A stretch of DNA of 29,844 nucleotides from JAMOAD01 sp023621955 (GTDB taxonomy: Bacteria > Acidobacteriota > Aminicenantia > JAMOAD01): positions 1 to 29,844 of the forward strand of contig DAONEM010000026.1 in NCBI GenBank assembly GCA_035403085.1, in the 5' to 3' direction. This document shows positions 17,161-24,766 of this stretch, piece after piece; the first letter of the stretch is position 1, and each line of letters starts with the position of its first letter. Under the pieces are notes generated by a model. That model ran no database searches. It saw only the letters and a program-made list of their open reading frames with translations, and was not told where the DNA came from. Position numbers and translations under genes: made by a program.

Positions 17161-17726
17161 GGTTTCCTCTCTTCCATCTCGCGGATGAAATCACCCACAA
17201 GACGGGACTGAAGTTCCGGAGTCACCAGGGATTGGGCCTTCTCTCTGGCCGCTCCGGTCGCCAATTCGGCGGCGAGAAGCTTCAACCCGCTCAGCTTCTG
17301 CTGGTAGAGGGAGTCGATCTCCAATTCGGCGAAACGCTTGATTCTTTCGAGATCTTGGGTAAGCTGCTGCTCGTTCCTCTTCCCCTCATTCTCGATCTCC
17401 CTGTCGAAGCGGCGGCAGATCTCCCCGACTTCGTCCTCTAGACGGGAGACCCTCGCCTCCACTCCGGCGAGCTCTTTTTCGCGCTCCTCTTTTTCCCGTA
17501 AAGAGCCTTCCAATCGGTTCTTCTCGTCGAGGCTTCTCTCGCGGAAGAAGTTGACCGCAGGCTTAGCGATGAAGAAGAGGAGAATTCCCCAGAGCAGTCC
17601 GGAATTGAGAATCTTTCCGAAAACGTGGAGCCATCCGCCCCCCTCGCCTCCGTGTTCGGAAGCCAACAACGGAAGGGAGACCAACAACAGGACCATCAGG
17701 CCCACTGAAAATCGGTGTAATCTCAT
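17157..17726 (-). CDS. atpF: F-type ATP synthase subunit b with signal-peptide-like N-terminus
   Basis: Peripheral-stalk subunit b, 189 residues. Residues 1-22 (MRLHRFSVGLMVLLLVSLPLL...) look like a cleavable signal sequence, followed by a short Gly/Glu linker. A single membrane helix (about 38-55, GLLWGILLFFIAKPAVNFF) and a long charged coiled coil follow. The extra hydrophobic start is absent from classical Escherichia-type b but is seen in several phyla with paired b subunits. The ATG overlaps the b' stop as ATGA, and the 3' end overlaps atpH. It would form the stalk dimer with the neighbouring b' subunit. Confidence 0.92.
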   Translation of the reverse strand: MRLHRFSVGLMVLLLVSLPLLASEHGGEGGGWLHVFGKILNSGLLWGILLFFIAKPAVNFFRERSLDEKNRLEGSLREKEEREKELAGVEARVSRLEDEVGEICRRFDREIENEGKRNEQQLTQDLERIKRFAELEIDSLYQQKLSGLKLLAAELATGAAREKAQSLVTPELQSRLVGDFIREMEERKP

Positions 17727-18142
17727 AGGTGCAAGACCTTACGGACGATCTCGTCGGTCAGACGGGTCGATTCTTCTTCCATCTTCTTCTCAATCTCCGG
17801 GTACTCACTCTCCAGCTGGGCTTTCAGCTCCGTTACCCTTGTCTCAGCTACGACTTTGGCGGCGCCAGTCTCACTGCGGTGTTTTTCCAAGGCCGCTTCT
17901 CTGGCCTTGCGGCGTCGGTCCACCCCTTCGGCCGAGGCGGAGGAGAGTCTTTCCTCGATCAGGGCGAGCCTCTTGGAAACTTGTTCTTGTGCACGCTCTT
18001 TCCCCCGCTGGTTCTGGAGAACGAGGCTGTCTCTCTCCTCCATAACCTTGAGAAGAGGAAGGAAAAAGCCTTTTCTGAGCGTGATCATGAAAATGCAGAG
18101 AATGAGAAAGACGACCAGGACAGATCCGTCGATGGAAATCAT
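17723..18142 (-). CDS. atpF': F-type ATP synthase subunit b' (second b-type subunit)
   Basis: 139 residues: an N-terminal membrane helix (MISIDGSVLVVFLILCIFMI) directly at the start, then a charged coiled coil with ERDSLVLQNQ, typical of b/b'. It lacks the signal-like extension seen in the adjacent b subunit, so the two are clearly divergent and would make a heterodimeric stalk. It is the first gene of the ATP synthase cluster. Subunits a (atpB), c (atpE) and i (atpI) are not present in the window; in lineages with this b'-b order they often lie elsewhere. The Shine-Dalgarno AAGGA is 5 bases upstream of the ATG. Confidence 0.9.
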   Translation of the reverse strand: MISIDGSVLVVFLILCIFMITLRKGFFLPLLKVMEERDSLVLQNQRGKERAQEQVSKRLALIEERLSSASAEGVDRRRKAREAALEKHRSETGAAKVVAETRVTELKAQLESEYPEIEKKMEEESTRLTDEIVRKVLHL

Positions 18143-18150
18143 AGGATTCC

Positions 18151-18177
18151 TTTATCAAAAACCCCTTTTCTTGTCAA
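18151..18177 (-). promoter_or_regulatory. Candidate promoter of the ATP synthase operon
   Basis: On the minus strand TTGACA (18177-18172) is followed after 15 bases by GATAAA (18156-18151), with a TG just before it. The spacer is short, and the predicted start would be about 2 bases before the atpF' ATG, with the Shine-Dalgarno overlapping the -10 box. Either the mRNA is essentially leaderless or the operon is also read from upstream. Confidence 0.45.
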
Positions 18178-18200
18178 GGGAGGGGGAGGCGGGGGCTCGT

Positions 18201-18851
18201 TCAACGGGTAAGGTAGACGACCTTTCCCGAGAGAGAGGGGAAGATCTCGAAATCCAGAAGGTTTTCGAGGACGGTGGTTTCGGCCTTCTCCTGCGGCAGC
18301 GAAAGAAGAGTTAAATTTTGCCCGAAAAGGAGAGCCGCCCTTTGTTCGTCGAAAAAGCGAACCTTCCTTGCCAGGAGAGGAAAGCTTCTCTTCTTTTTCC
18401 CTTCGAGATAGACAACCCTTCTGTTGCCGGTATCGGCGACGATCACATTATCGCCACAAATGTCAAAGTCGATGGGGGACGAAAAAGCCGTCTCCCCGTC
18501 TCCCTCCAACTCCGCTAAACCGTCGCTTCCCAGGGAAGAGATAAGGCTCATCCTCTCGTCCCATCCGTAAAGAGTCCCCTTTTCCTGATCCAGCAGCCAA
18601 AGCCTCTCTCCCTCCCCCTTGACCCGGACAGGATAGGAGAGAAGATCTTCCAGCAGAGGCTTTCCGTCCCGGTAGAGCCGCCTCTGGTAGATGGTCCAGA
18701 AGCTTCCTGCCCAGTAGTGAAAGTCGAGGTCGAACTTCAGATGGCCGATCTCCTCCCACTGGCCCTCCCGAAGACGAAACGTCATCCCCTCTCGGTCAAC
18801 ACCGAAGAGGTCTGAACCGCACTGTTTTATCCGTAGGAGCTCCGGCTTCAT
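18201..18851 (-). CDS. NHL-repeat-like beta-propeller protein, unknown function
   Basis: With the ATG at 18851, which overlaps the upstream gene's stop as ATGA, the protein has 216 residues and no signal peptide or membrane segment. It is rich in short beta-strand patterns. One clear NHL-type repeat is visible around residues 140-170 (FDICGDNVIVADTGNRRVVY); others are degenerate (for example RLWLLDQEKGTLYGWDE). The frame stays open upstream inside the nucleotidyltransferase gene, but that stretch is Arg/Gly-rich shadow sequence. It is the last gene of the folE-metG-neuB operon and might bind a sugar intermediate or partner protein; that is guesswork. Confidence 0.7.
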   Translation of the reverse strand: MKPELLRIKQCGSDLFGVDREGMTFRLREGQWEEIGHLKFDLDFHYWAGSFWTIYQRRLYRDGKPLLEDLLSYPVRVKGEGERLWLLDQEKGTLYGWDERMSLISSLGSDGLAELEGDGETAFSSPIDFDICGDNVIVADTGNRRVVYLEGKKKRSFPLLARKVRFFDEQRAALLFGQNLTLLSLPQEKAETTVLENLLDFEIFPSLSGKVVYLTR

Positions 18852-19936
18852 CTTACCCTCAGCTTCTCGGAGATCAACTCCGAAGCCTCTCGAAACTTCT
18901 CCCACTCCCCGATGTCGATCCAGGCGCGTTCCGAAACGGGGTAGATACCGACCTTCTCCTTCCCTTTCAGCAGGTTCATCACCAGGTCTGTCATGTCCGT
19001 GTAGGTCTCCTTCGGAATCCGGGAAAGGAGCTTCGAGGAGAGAACGTACATCCCCGTGTTCACCAGAAAGTCGAAGTGGGGTTTCTCCTGGAAACGGAGG
19101 AGCGTCCCCTCTTCGTCGATGTCGCACACACCGTAGGGAACCGTGAAATGCTTCGTAGAGCCAACGATGGTCAAGAGGTTTCCCTCCCGACTGTGGTATT
19201 CGGCGATGCTTCGGTAATCCGCCTTGATGAGGATGTCGCAGTTGGAGACGAAGAAGTCCCCCTCCACCTTCCCGGCCAGAAGGGAGAGCCCTCCTGCCGT
19301 TCCAAGGGGCTTCTTCTCCTCCACGAAGTGGACTCTCCCCTTCCCCTCGCCGAACCGATCCTCCAGGTAGACCTTGATCAGGCTGCTCTTGTAGTTGAGG
19401 GAGACGTAGAACTCCTGAATCCCGTACCGTTCGTACTCGTCGATGATGTAGTCGAGAATCGGGCGGTTCTCGATGGGGAGAAGGGCCTTGGGAAAGATCT
19501 TGGTGAGCGGCTCCAGCCTCTTGCCCTCTCCTCCGGCCATGATGACCACGGGAAGGTTCAGTTGAGCAGTCGGCTGAAGGCTCTGGAGCTTCGCGTAGTA
19601 GGCCTCCCGAAAGAGGATGTCCACCAGCTTCCCCTTGTCCAGGATGGGGATCTGTTTGATCGGAGCGTGAAGGAAGAGACTCTCCACCTCTGTGAGCGTG
19701 TAGTCCTGTTCGAGATAGTAGAACTGGGTGTTAAGGATGCGGACGACATCGTCGTCCAGAGAGATCCCTTTGAGCACGGCCCTCCGGAAGTCCCCATCCG
19801 TCAGAACCCCCATCACCCTCTCTTTTGCATCGACAACAGTGACGAAGCCCTTCCCGTTTCGGTCCATTTGCTTGACCGCCTCTCGGATGGAACACGGGTA
19901 AAGGGATTGGTAGGCCTCTCTCTCCTTCTTCTTCAT
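18848..19936 (-). CDS. CBS-domain nucleotidyltransferase, PtmE-like (sugar-1-phosphate guanylyltransferase)
   Basis: The 362-residue protein has an N-terminal pair of CBS motifs (about 10-120; e.g. VTVVDAKERVMGVLTDGDFR) and a sugar nucleotidyltransferase domain from about 128. The latter has the signature VIMAGGEGKRLEPLTKIFPK (131-150), where the Gly-rich loop and following Arg and Lys bind nucleotide and sugar phosphate, and later VSNCDILI, where Asp should bind metal. The same CBS-plus-NTase layout is found in Campylobacter PtmE, which makes GDP-glucosamine at the start of the legionaminic acid pathway. Its position directly after neuB (4-base ATGA overlap) supports that role. A mannose-1-phosphate guanylyltransferase of similar layout is the alternative. 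CBS domains may sense adenylate or cytidylate nucleotides. Confidence 0.82.
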   Translation of the reverse strand: MKKKEREAYQSLYPCSIREAVKQMDRNGKGFVTVVDAKERVMGVLTDGDFRRAVLKGISLDDDVVRILNTQFYYLEQDYTLTEVESLFLHAPIKQIPILDKGKLVDILFREAYYAKLQSLQPTAQLNLPVVIMAGGEGKRLEPLTKIFPKALLPIENRPILDYIIDEYERYGIQEFYVSLNYKSSLIKVYLEDRFGEGKGRVHFVEEKKPLGTAGGLSLLAGKVEGDFFVSNCDILIKADYRSIAEYHSREGNLLTIVGSTKHFTVPYGVCDIDEEGTLLRFQEKPHFDFLVNTGMYVLSSKLLSRIPKETYTDMTDLVMNLLKGKEKVGIYPVSERAWIDIGEWEKFREASELISEKLRVR

Positions 19937-21014
19937 AGCAGGTCTCTCTTGCGGATCGGGCTCCCCGCTGGCACCCCCCTCTTCAACGTCAAACCGAGGA
20001 CAAAGTCGTAGAGTTCCGGAGGGATGCCATCCCTCTGGGGCCTCTTGAAAACGATGTCATCCGGTTTGAGCCTCTCCCCGGGGAGGAGGTCACGAAGAGC
20101 GTAGAGGGCTCTCCTCGCGGGGTTGACGACGCTCTTCTCACGCCCCACCGCTCCCCCCTTCAACCCGTCTCCCAAAGCCACCTNNNNNNNNNNNNNNNNN
20201 NNNNNNNNNNNNNNNNNNNNNNNNNNNNNNNNNNNNNNNNNNNNNNNNNNNNNNNNNNNNNNNNNNNNNNNNNNNNNNNNNNNAAGGGGTGGTCCGGACC
20301 CGGCAAATCGCGGCCGCAGGTAAAGTGCTTCTCGATGACCGCCGCCCCCAGAGCCGCCGCCCCTAAGGCGACGGAGGTCCCGTCGGTGTGGTCGGAAAGC
20401 CCCACAGGACATCCGAAGGAGCCTCGAAGGGTCTCCATGGCCCGGAGGTTGATCCCCCCCGCCGGGGCCGGGTAGAGGGAGAGACACTGAAGAAGGATGA
20501 TCTTCCTGTTCCCGACGCCTCTGACCGTCTCCACCGCTCGGGCCACCTCGGAGAGAGCCGCCATTCCCGTGGAGATGATCATGGGCTTCTTGACAGCCCC
20601 CATCGCCTTCAGGAAGGGGAGGTTCGTCAGGTCCAGGGAGGCCACCTTGTAGAGCTCCACGTCCATCTCCTCAAGGAGTGAGAAGGCCCATGGATCGAGG
20701 GGAGAGGCGAAGAAGAGAATCCCCTCGCTGTCGGCGTGGGCTTTGAGTTCCTTCCACTCCTCTTCTCTCAACTCCAGGGACTTCATGAGCTTGAAGACAT
20801 CCCCGCCGGTCTGAGAAAACCCCTCATGGTCTGGGGAGTAGAAGAGCTCGGTCTTGAAGATCTGGAACTTCACCGCATCCGCCCCGGACTCCCTCGCCTT
20901 GGTGACCGCCTCCTTGGCCAGGGCGAGGTTCCCGTTGTGGTTGATCCCTACCTCGGCGACAAGGAAGGCACGACCTTCGCCGATAACGCTCTTACCCAAG
21001 GTGATTCTCTTCAT
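19933..21014 (-). CDS. NeuB-family nonulosonic acid synthase (interrupted by assembly gap)
   Basis: The protein condenses PEP with a 6-carbon aminosugar to give a 9-carbon nonulosonic acid (legionaminic or sialic type). The first part (243 residues) shows AEVGINHNGNLALAKEA, AVKFQIFKTE, STGMAALSEV, VGLSDHT and IEKHFT; the His of the last two motifs are the family's metal ligands. It stops at LPGPDHP at the gap. The second part (83 codons) resumes at VALGDG, with NPARRALYA and a C-terminal SAF domain (LLPGERLKPDDIVFKRP). The two parts are in different frames only because the gap is a fixed 100 N; the expected missing piece is about 20 residues, giving about 345 in total. The ATG at 21014 follows AAGGGGG better than the GTG 6 bases upstream. 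The usual HCxS before YPAP is QCLS here. Product (legionaminic versus other) is not certain. Confidence 0.88.
20184..20283. other. Assembly gap (100 N) inside the neuB-family gene
   Basis: Placeholder gap. By comparison with NeuB family length the true missing sequence is about 55-70 bases and must leave remainder 2 on division by 3 to join the two frames, so the 100 N is too long. Confidence 0.9.
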
Positions 21015-21053
21015 GGTCACCCCCTTGGGACAGCCGAACCTGTCCCCCTTCGC

Positions 21054-21596
21054 TCAGAAGATCAAGACCAGGGAGATGTCGGTGCTCGCTCCCCCCAGCT
21101 TCAAGGTCTCTCCCCAGGAGTTCTCGTAGTCTGCCCAGGAGTACCCCCCCTCTACAGCCAAGGCGACCGGTTTGAAGAGTTTCAGACGCACTCCGCCTCC
21201 GGCGTACCACCCCTGGACATTGTCCTTGAAATCGAAACGGTCGGACTTCTCCCGGAAGTGCATCCAAAGGGCCCCACCCTTGACGAAGACCGTGGAGCCA
21301 ACCTTCAGTCCTACCACGGCGGGGTCCATGGTCAACTCGGTCTCCTCTCCCAAGAGGCTGGTCTTCCCGAATTGGGAGGCCCGACCGTACCTTCCGAAGA
21401 GGCCTATCCCTTTCCAGAGGTTCAGCTGAAGCTCCAGGTTGTATCTGAGGGAGTTTACCCCGTAAAGGTCCTTGACATACCCATCCTGAGACCATTGGTT
21501 CCCCACCGAGAACGATAGAGACCCGGTCTCGCCCCAAAGGGGGAGAAGGGGGAGACAAAGGAGAAGAGCCGCAAGAATCCCTCTTCGGTTTTTCAC
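21054..21596 (-). CDS. Small outer-membrane beta-barrel protein, unknown role
   Basis: From the GTG at 21596 (Shine-Dalgarno GGGGAGG 4 bases upstream) the protein has 180 residues: a signal peptide (VKNRRGILAALLLCLPLLPLWG), then alternating aromatic/Gly strands and a terminal Phe (DISLVLIF), as in outer-membrane barrels of about eight strands. A TTG five codons upstream is possible but lies against the metG stop without a ribosome binding site. The family is not recognised. It lies 11 bases after metG and 39 bases before neuB in the same transcript; its position next to nonulosonic acid genes could be chance. Confidence 0.72.
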   Translation of the reverse strand: MKNRRGILAALLLCLPLLPLWGETGSLSFSVGNQWSQDGYVKDLYGVNSLRYNLELQLNLWKGIGLFGRYGRASQFGKTSLLGEETELTMDPAVVGLKVGSTVFVKGGALWMHFREKSDRFDFKDNVQGWYAGGGVRLKLFKPVALAVEGGYSWADYENSWGETLKLGGASTDISLVLIF

Positions 21597-21607
21597 CTTT
21601 CCTCCCC

Positions 21608-23413
21608 TCAAGTGATGGGCGTACCGACGGGAACGTTCTCAGGGAAGAAGGCGATCGTCGCCTTCCCCTCCACGTTCGCGGCCAGAAGCATCCCCGAAGA
21701 GACAAACCCTCTGATCTTACGGGGTTCCAGGTTGGTCAANNNNNNNNNNNNNNNNNNNNNNNNNNNNNNNNNNNNNNNNNNNNNNNNNNNNNNNNNNNNN
21801 NNNNNNNNNNNNNNNNNNNNNNNNNNNNNNNNNNNNNNNTCTTCCATCTTCTCTTTTTTCTCCTTGTCTATCTCACTCTTCTCGGCCAGAAACTCCTCCA
21901 CGTCGACTCGGGGGAAGAGGGGCTCGAGAGGTTGAAGCTTCCATGTTGAAGGGAGACCCTCCCTAAGACCGCCGAAAGAGGGCGAGGGGGTCTTCTCCAC
22001 TCCCAGGGAGGCGAGGATCTTGCCGGCCGTGAAGGGCATGGCCGGATAGAGGAGGAACCCAACCCCCCTCAGGGCGATCAGGAGTGAGGCCAGAACATCC
22101 CTGAGCTCCTCGTTCTTCCCCTCCTTGGAGAGTTTCCAGGGCTCCTTCTGAACGATGTAACGGTTCATGAGGTTGATGTAGCCCCAGAGTTTCTCCAGGG
22201 CCCTGTTGATACGGCACTCCTCGAAGTCTTCCACGAAGAGCCTGCGCAGCTCATCGTACTCCTTTTCAAGGTCCAATTCTTTTTTCGGAAGGGTGAGCCC
22301 TTCGGGAAAGTAACGGACCGTCATTCCACCGATGCGGTTGACCAGATTTCCCAGATCGTTGGCCAGATCGGAGTTCACCCTGTGGAAGAACCCTTCGTGG
22401 GAGAAGTTTCCGTCGATTCCCAGGGGGATCTCCCTCAGAAGGAAGTAACGGATCCCATCGGGGCCGACCTTGTCCATGAGAATCTCAGGGTTAAGGGCGT
22501 TCCCTTTGGACTTAGACATCTTCTCCTTGTCCACAAGCCACCACCCGTGGGAGACGATCTTCTTGGGAGGCTCCAAATCCACCGCCATGAGGAAGGCGGG
22601 CCAGAAGACAGCGTGAAAACGGAGGATGTCCTTCCCGATCAGCTGAACCTGAGCGGGCCACCACTTCTTCCAGGGATCCCCCTCTTCGGTGTACCCGATG
22701 GCGGTAAGGTAGTTGAAGAGGGCGTCGAACCAAACGTAGATGGTCTGAGAGGGGTCGCCGGGGACGGGAATCCCCCATTTCACTGTGGATCGGGTGATGC
22801 TCAGGTCCCTGAGGCCGCCGGAGACGAAAGAGACCACCTCGTTCATCCTCCCTTCCGGAACGACGAAGCCGGGGTTCTCCCGGTAGAACCGGAGGAGCCT
22901 TTCGGTGTAGGCGGAGAGTCTGAAGAAGTAGACCTCCTCGGAGAGCGTCTCCGTGACCCTGCCGCAGTCGGGGCAGAGACGGTTCCCCTGGGCATCCACC
23001 GGCGAATCTTCACCGATGTAGAGTTCGCAGCTGACACAGTAGTTCCCGGTGTAGGTTCCCTTGTAGATATCCCCCTTATCGAGAAGCTTCTGGAAAATTC
23101 TTTGCACCCTGCGGACATGAAGCTCGTCCGAGGTCCGGATGAAGTAGTCGTACTGGACTCCCATCTTCGTCCACAGCCCCTTGAAGCGCTCTACGACTTC
23201 GTCGACTAAGAGTTGGGGGGTGATCCCCCTCTTCTCTGCGGCCTTCTCGATCTTCTGTCCGTGTTCATCGGTCCCGGTCAGGTAGAAGACCTCCCTTCCC
23301 ATGACCCGGTGAAAACGGGCGAGGGTGTCGCCGACGATGGAGGTGTAGGTGTGCCCCAGATGGGGGACATCGTTGACATAGTATATTGGCGTTGTCACAA
23401 AGAATCGTTCCAT
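21608..23413 (-). CDS. metG: Methionyl-tRNA synthetase with C-terminal tRNA-binding domain (interrupted by assembly gap)
   Basis: Charges tRNA-Met. The class I HIGH motif is HLGH (18-21), the KMSKS motif is exact (298-302), and a zinc-binding knuckle is formed by C126, C129, C147 and C150. The catalytic and anticodon domains run to residue 524 (...EKSEIDKEKKEKME), where the gap begins. After the gap the last 43 residues (LTNLEPRKIRGFVSSGMLLAA...) are the end of an EMAP/Trbp111-type tRNA-binding domain, which dimerises the enzyme. The reading frame happens to continue through 100 N, but the tRNA-binding domain needs about 65 residues here, so about 195 bases are probably missing. The ATG follows AGGAGAGG, one base after the folE stop. 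Confidence 0.96.
   Translation of the reverse strand: MERFFVTTPIYYVNDVPHLGHTYTSIVGDTLARFHRVMGREVFYLTGTDEHGQKIEKAAEKRGITPQLLVDEVVERFKGLWTKMGVQYDYFIRTSDELHVRRVQRIFQKLLDKGDIYKGTYTGNYCVSCELYIGEDSPVDAQGNRLCPDCGRVTETLSEEVYFFRLSAYTERLLRFYRENPGFVVPEGRMNEVVSFVSGGLRDLSITRSTVKWGIPVPGDPSQTIYVWFDALFNYLTAIGYTEEGDPWKKWWPAQVQLIGKDILRFHAVFWPAFLMAVDLEPPKKIVSHGWWLVDKEKMSKSKGNALNPEILMDKVGPDGIRYFLLREIPLGIDGNFSHEGFFHRVNSDLANDLGNLVNRIGGMTVRYFPEGLTLPKKELDLEKEYDELRRLFVEDFEECRINRALEKLWGYINLMNRYIVQKEPWKLSKEGKNEELRDVLASLLIALRGVGFLLYPAMPFTAGKILASLGVEKTPSPSFGGLREGLPSTWKLQPLEPLFPRVDVEEFLAEKSEIDKEKKEKMEXXXXXXXXXXXXXXXXXXXXXXXXXXXXXXXXXXLTNLEPRKIRGFVSSGMLLAANVEGKATIAFFPENVPVGTPIT
21740..21839. other. Assembly gap (100 N) inside metG
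   Basis: Placeholder gap. Coding is in frame on both sides only because 100 leaves the right remainder; family comparison suggests the true length is nearer 195 bases. It lies 1.5 kb from the gap in the neuB-family gene. Confidence 0.9.
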
Positions 23414-23414
23414 T

Positions 23415-24002
23415 CTATCCTCTCCTGTACCTTGGGTTGATGAGGCTCAGAGCCTCCTGCCGTGTCTTGATGTCGTTTCTGAAGAGCCCCCTGACAGAAG
23501 AGGTCACCGCCAGGGACCCCGGCTTCTTCACCCCTCTCATGGTCAGGCACATGTGCTCGGCTTCGATCACCACCATGACACCGTAGGGCCTGATCGCTTC
23601 GTAGAGGGTGTCGGCGATCTGTTTCGTCATCCTCTCCTGAAGCTGAAGCCGCTTGGCGAAGATGTCAACGACACGGGCAATCTTGCTCAGACCAACGATT
23701 CTCCCTCCCTTGGGAATGTAAGCGACATGGGCGTACCCGGAGAAGGGGAGCAGGTGGTGCTCACAGATGGAGTAGAGGGGAATCTCCTTGACGATAACCA
23801 TCTCTTCGTGTTCGGGTTCGATCATCCCTTGAAGGTTCTCGGAGGGGTCCACGTGTATCCCTTCAAGGATCTCCTCCAGCATTCCCGCCACCCGGAAGGG
23901 AGTCTCCCGGATCCCCTCCCTCTCAGGATCCTCACCGATCCCCTCGAGGACCATCCTGACTCCGCGTTCTATCTTTTCCCGATCGAACCTTTTCTCTTCC
24001 AC
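23415..24002 (-). CDS. folE: GTP cyclohydrolase I
   Basis: FolE converts GTP to 7,8-dihydroneopterin triphosphate, the entry to tetrahydrofolate (and possibly queuosine precursors). The 195-residue protein is full length. Zinc ligands C80 and H83 (SICEHHLLPF) and C152 (EAEHMCLTMRG) are all present, so this is the zinc-dependent type IA enzyme. ERMTKQIAD and SSVRGLF are also diagnostic. The start is GTG at 24002 after GGAGGAG. It leads the operon with metG; folate supply and methionyl-tRNA charging/formylation are a sensible pairing. A promoter lies just upstream, divergent from tRNA-Gln. Confidence 0.97.
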   Translation of the reverse strand: MEEKRFDREKIERGVRMVLEGIGEDPEREGIRETPFRVAGMLEEILEGIHVDPSENLQGMIEPEHEEMVIVKEIPLYSICEHHLLPFSGYAHVAYIPKGGRIVGLSKIARVVDIFAKRLQLQERMTKQIADTLYEAIRPYGVMVVIEAEHMCLTMRGVKKPGSLAVTSSVRGLFRNDIKTRQEALSLINPRYRRG

Positions 24003-24029
24003 GCTCTCCTCCTGCTACGGACGAATTCT

Positions 24030-24058
24030 ATTTTAGCCGAGAACGGCGGAGTGTGCAA
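24030..24058 (-). promoter_or_regulatory. Promoter of folE operon
   Basis: On the minus strand TTGCAC (24058-24053), 17-base spacer, TAAAAT (24035-24030). The predicted start near 24023 gives a leader of about 21 bases. The -35 is partial and the -10 strong. Confidence 0.65.
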
Positions 24059-24078
24059 ATCCGACCGCTTTTTCCCCC

Positions 24079-24107
24079 TTGACAAAGAGGAGTTTCTCTT
24101 CTAAAAT
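24079..24107 (+). promoter_or_regulatory. Promoter of tRNA-Gln
   Basis: TTGACA (24079-24084), exactly 17 bases, TAAAAT (24102-24107). The predicted start near 24114 lies 9 bases before the mature tRNA 5' end. Divergent from the folE promoter. Confidence 0.85.
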
Positions 24108-24122
24108 ACTCTCAATCTTTGC

Positions 24123-24197
24123 TGGGAAGTCGTCCAATCGGCAGGACATCGGACTCTGGATCCGAGAATTGGGGTTCGAATCCCTGCTTCCCAGCCA
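24123..24197 (+). tRNA. tRNA-Gln (anticodon CUG)
   Basis: 75 bases fold as a full cloverleaf. The acceptor TGGGAAG pairs with CTTCCCA, then discriminator G and an encoded CCA. The anticodon stem TCGGA/TCCGA closes the loop CTCTGGA, giving anticodon CTG, which reads the codon CAG. The T-loop is TTCGAAT. The U1-A72 pair at the top is characteristic of tRNA-Gln. It stands alone, with its own promoter and terminator. The tRNA-Gln for CAA is not in this window. Confidence 0.96.
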
Positions 24198-24225
24198 TAT
24201 TCTTACCCCCTAACCCCTAACCTGT

Positions 24226-24250
24226 GGCCCTCGAAAGAGGGCCTTTTTTT
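24226..24250 (+). terminator. Rho-independent terminator of tRNA-Gln
   Basis: Perfect 7-bp stem GGCCCTC/GAGGGCC closed by a GAAA tetraloop and followed by seven T. Textbook intrinsic terminator. Confidence 0.95.
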
Positions 24251-24393
24251 GTCTTTTCTGTTGAAACGCTCCTCCTCTTAAAAGAGACCTCCCCCTTTAC
24301 GGAATCGTTTATTCTTCTTTAGGGGAGGAGAGTTTTGCGGAGAGCCTAAAATCCCGGAGGGAAAGAGGGGAGGAAACCTTGACGGCTGGAATC
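24251..24393. other. Intergenic stretch without a recognisable gene
   Basis: 143 bases between the tRNA and HU terminators. I see no open frame with a ribosome binding site. There are two possible stems, CTCTT/AAGAG at about 24276-24287 and a CCTCCCC/GGGGAGG pair about 27 bases apart, neither followed by T. Nothing more can be supported. Confidence 0.5.
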
Positions 24394-24425
24394 AAAAAAG
24401 GGGAAGAGAGTCACCTCTCTTCCCC
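24394..24425 (-). terminator. Rho-independent terminator of HU gene
   Basis: On the minus strand GGGGAAGAGAG and CTCTCTTCCCC form a perfect 11-bp stem around a GTGA loop, followed by six T. It lies 35 bases after the HU stop. Confidence 0.95.
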
Positions 24426-24460
24426 AATCCACTAAAGTGTTAGCGGGAAATAAAGCCGCT

Positions 24461-24739
24461 TCAGCGAGCGTTAACGGTTTCTTTGAGGTTCTTGCCGGGA
24501 ACGAAGCGCGGAACCTTAGAAGCCTTGATCTGAATGGCTTTGCGGGTCTTGGGGTTGATCCCTTTACGAGCTTTTCTTTCGACGACTTTGAAGGTACCGA
24601 AACCAACCAAGGTCACGGAGCCTCCGGTTTTGAGAGAGTGGGTGATTCCATCCATGATGGCGGAGACGGCTTTTCCCGCCTGGGCTTTGGTGATCCCCGT
24701 GTCTTTGGCGATCTTTACGATCAGATCCATTTTGTTCAT
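24461..24739 (-). CDS. hup: HU/IHF-family DNA-binding protein
   Basis: Small basic nucleoid protein that bends DNA as a dimer. The 92-residue sequence has the N-terminal helices (MNKMDLIVKIAKDTGITKAQAGKAV), the VTLVGFGTFKVVERKARKG core and the DNA-binding arm GINPKTRKAIQI; RKGINPKT is closer to HU than to IHF. The ATG at 24739 follows GGGAGG at good spacing; the second ATG three codons on is less well placed. It is monocistronic, between its own promoter and a very strong terminator. The promoter -10 lies in an inverted repeat (see regulatory entry). Confidence 0.95.
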   Translation of the reverse strand: MNKMDLIVKIAKDTGITKAQAGKAVSAIMDGITHSLKTGGSVTLVGFGTFKVVERKARKGINPKTRKAIQIKASKVPRFVPGKNLKETVNAR

Positions 24740-24766
24740 AGGTAACCTCCCTGAAGTGGATTAAGC

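Noticed and set aside
24206..24222. Two CCCCTAA units after the tRNA as a telomere-like or CRISPR-type repeat
   Set aside because: Only two copies, no spacers, no further array; most likely chance in a C-rich spacer before the terminator.
24123..24250. tRNA-Gln as an integration site of a mobile element
   Set aside because: No integrase, no duplicated tRNA 3' end and no phage-like genes nearby.
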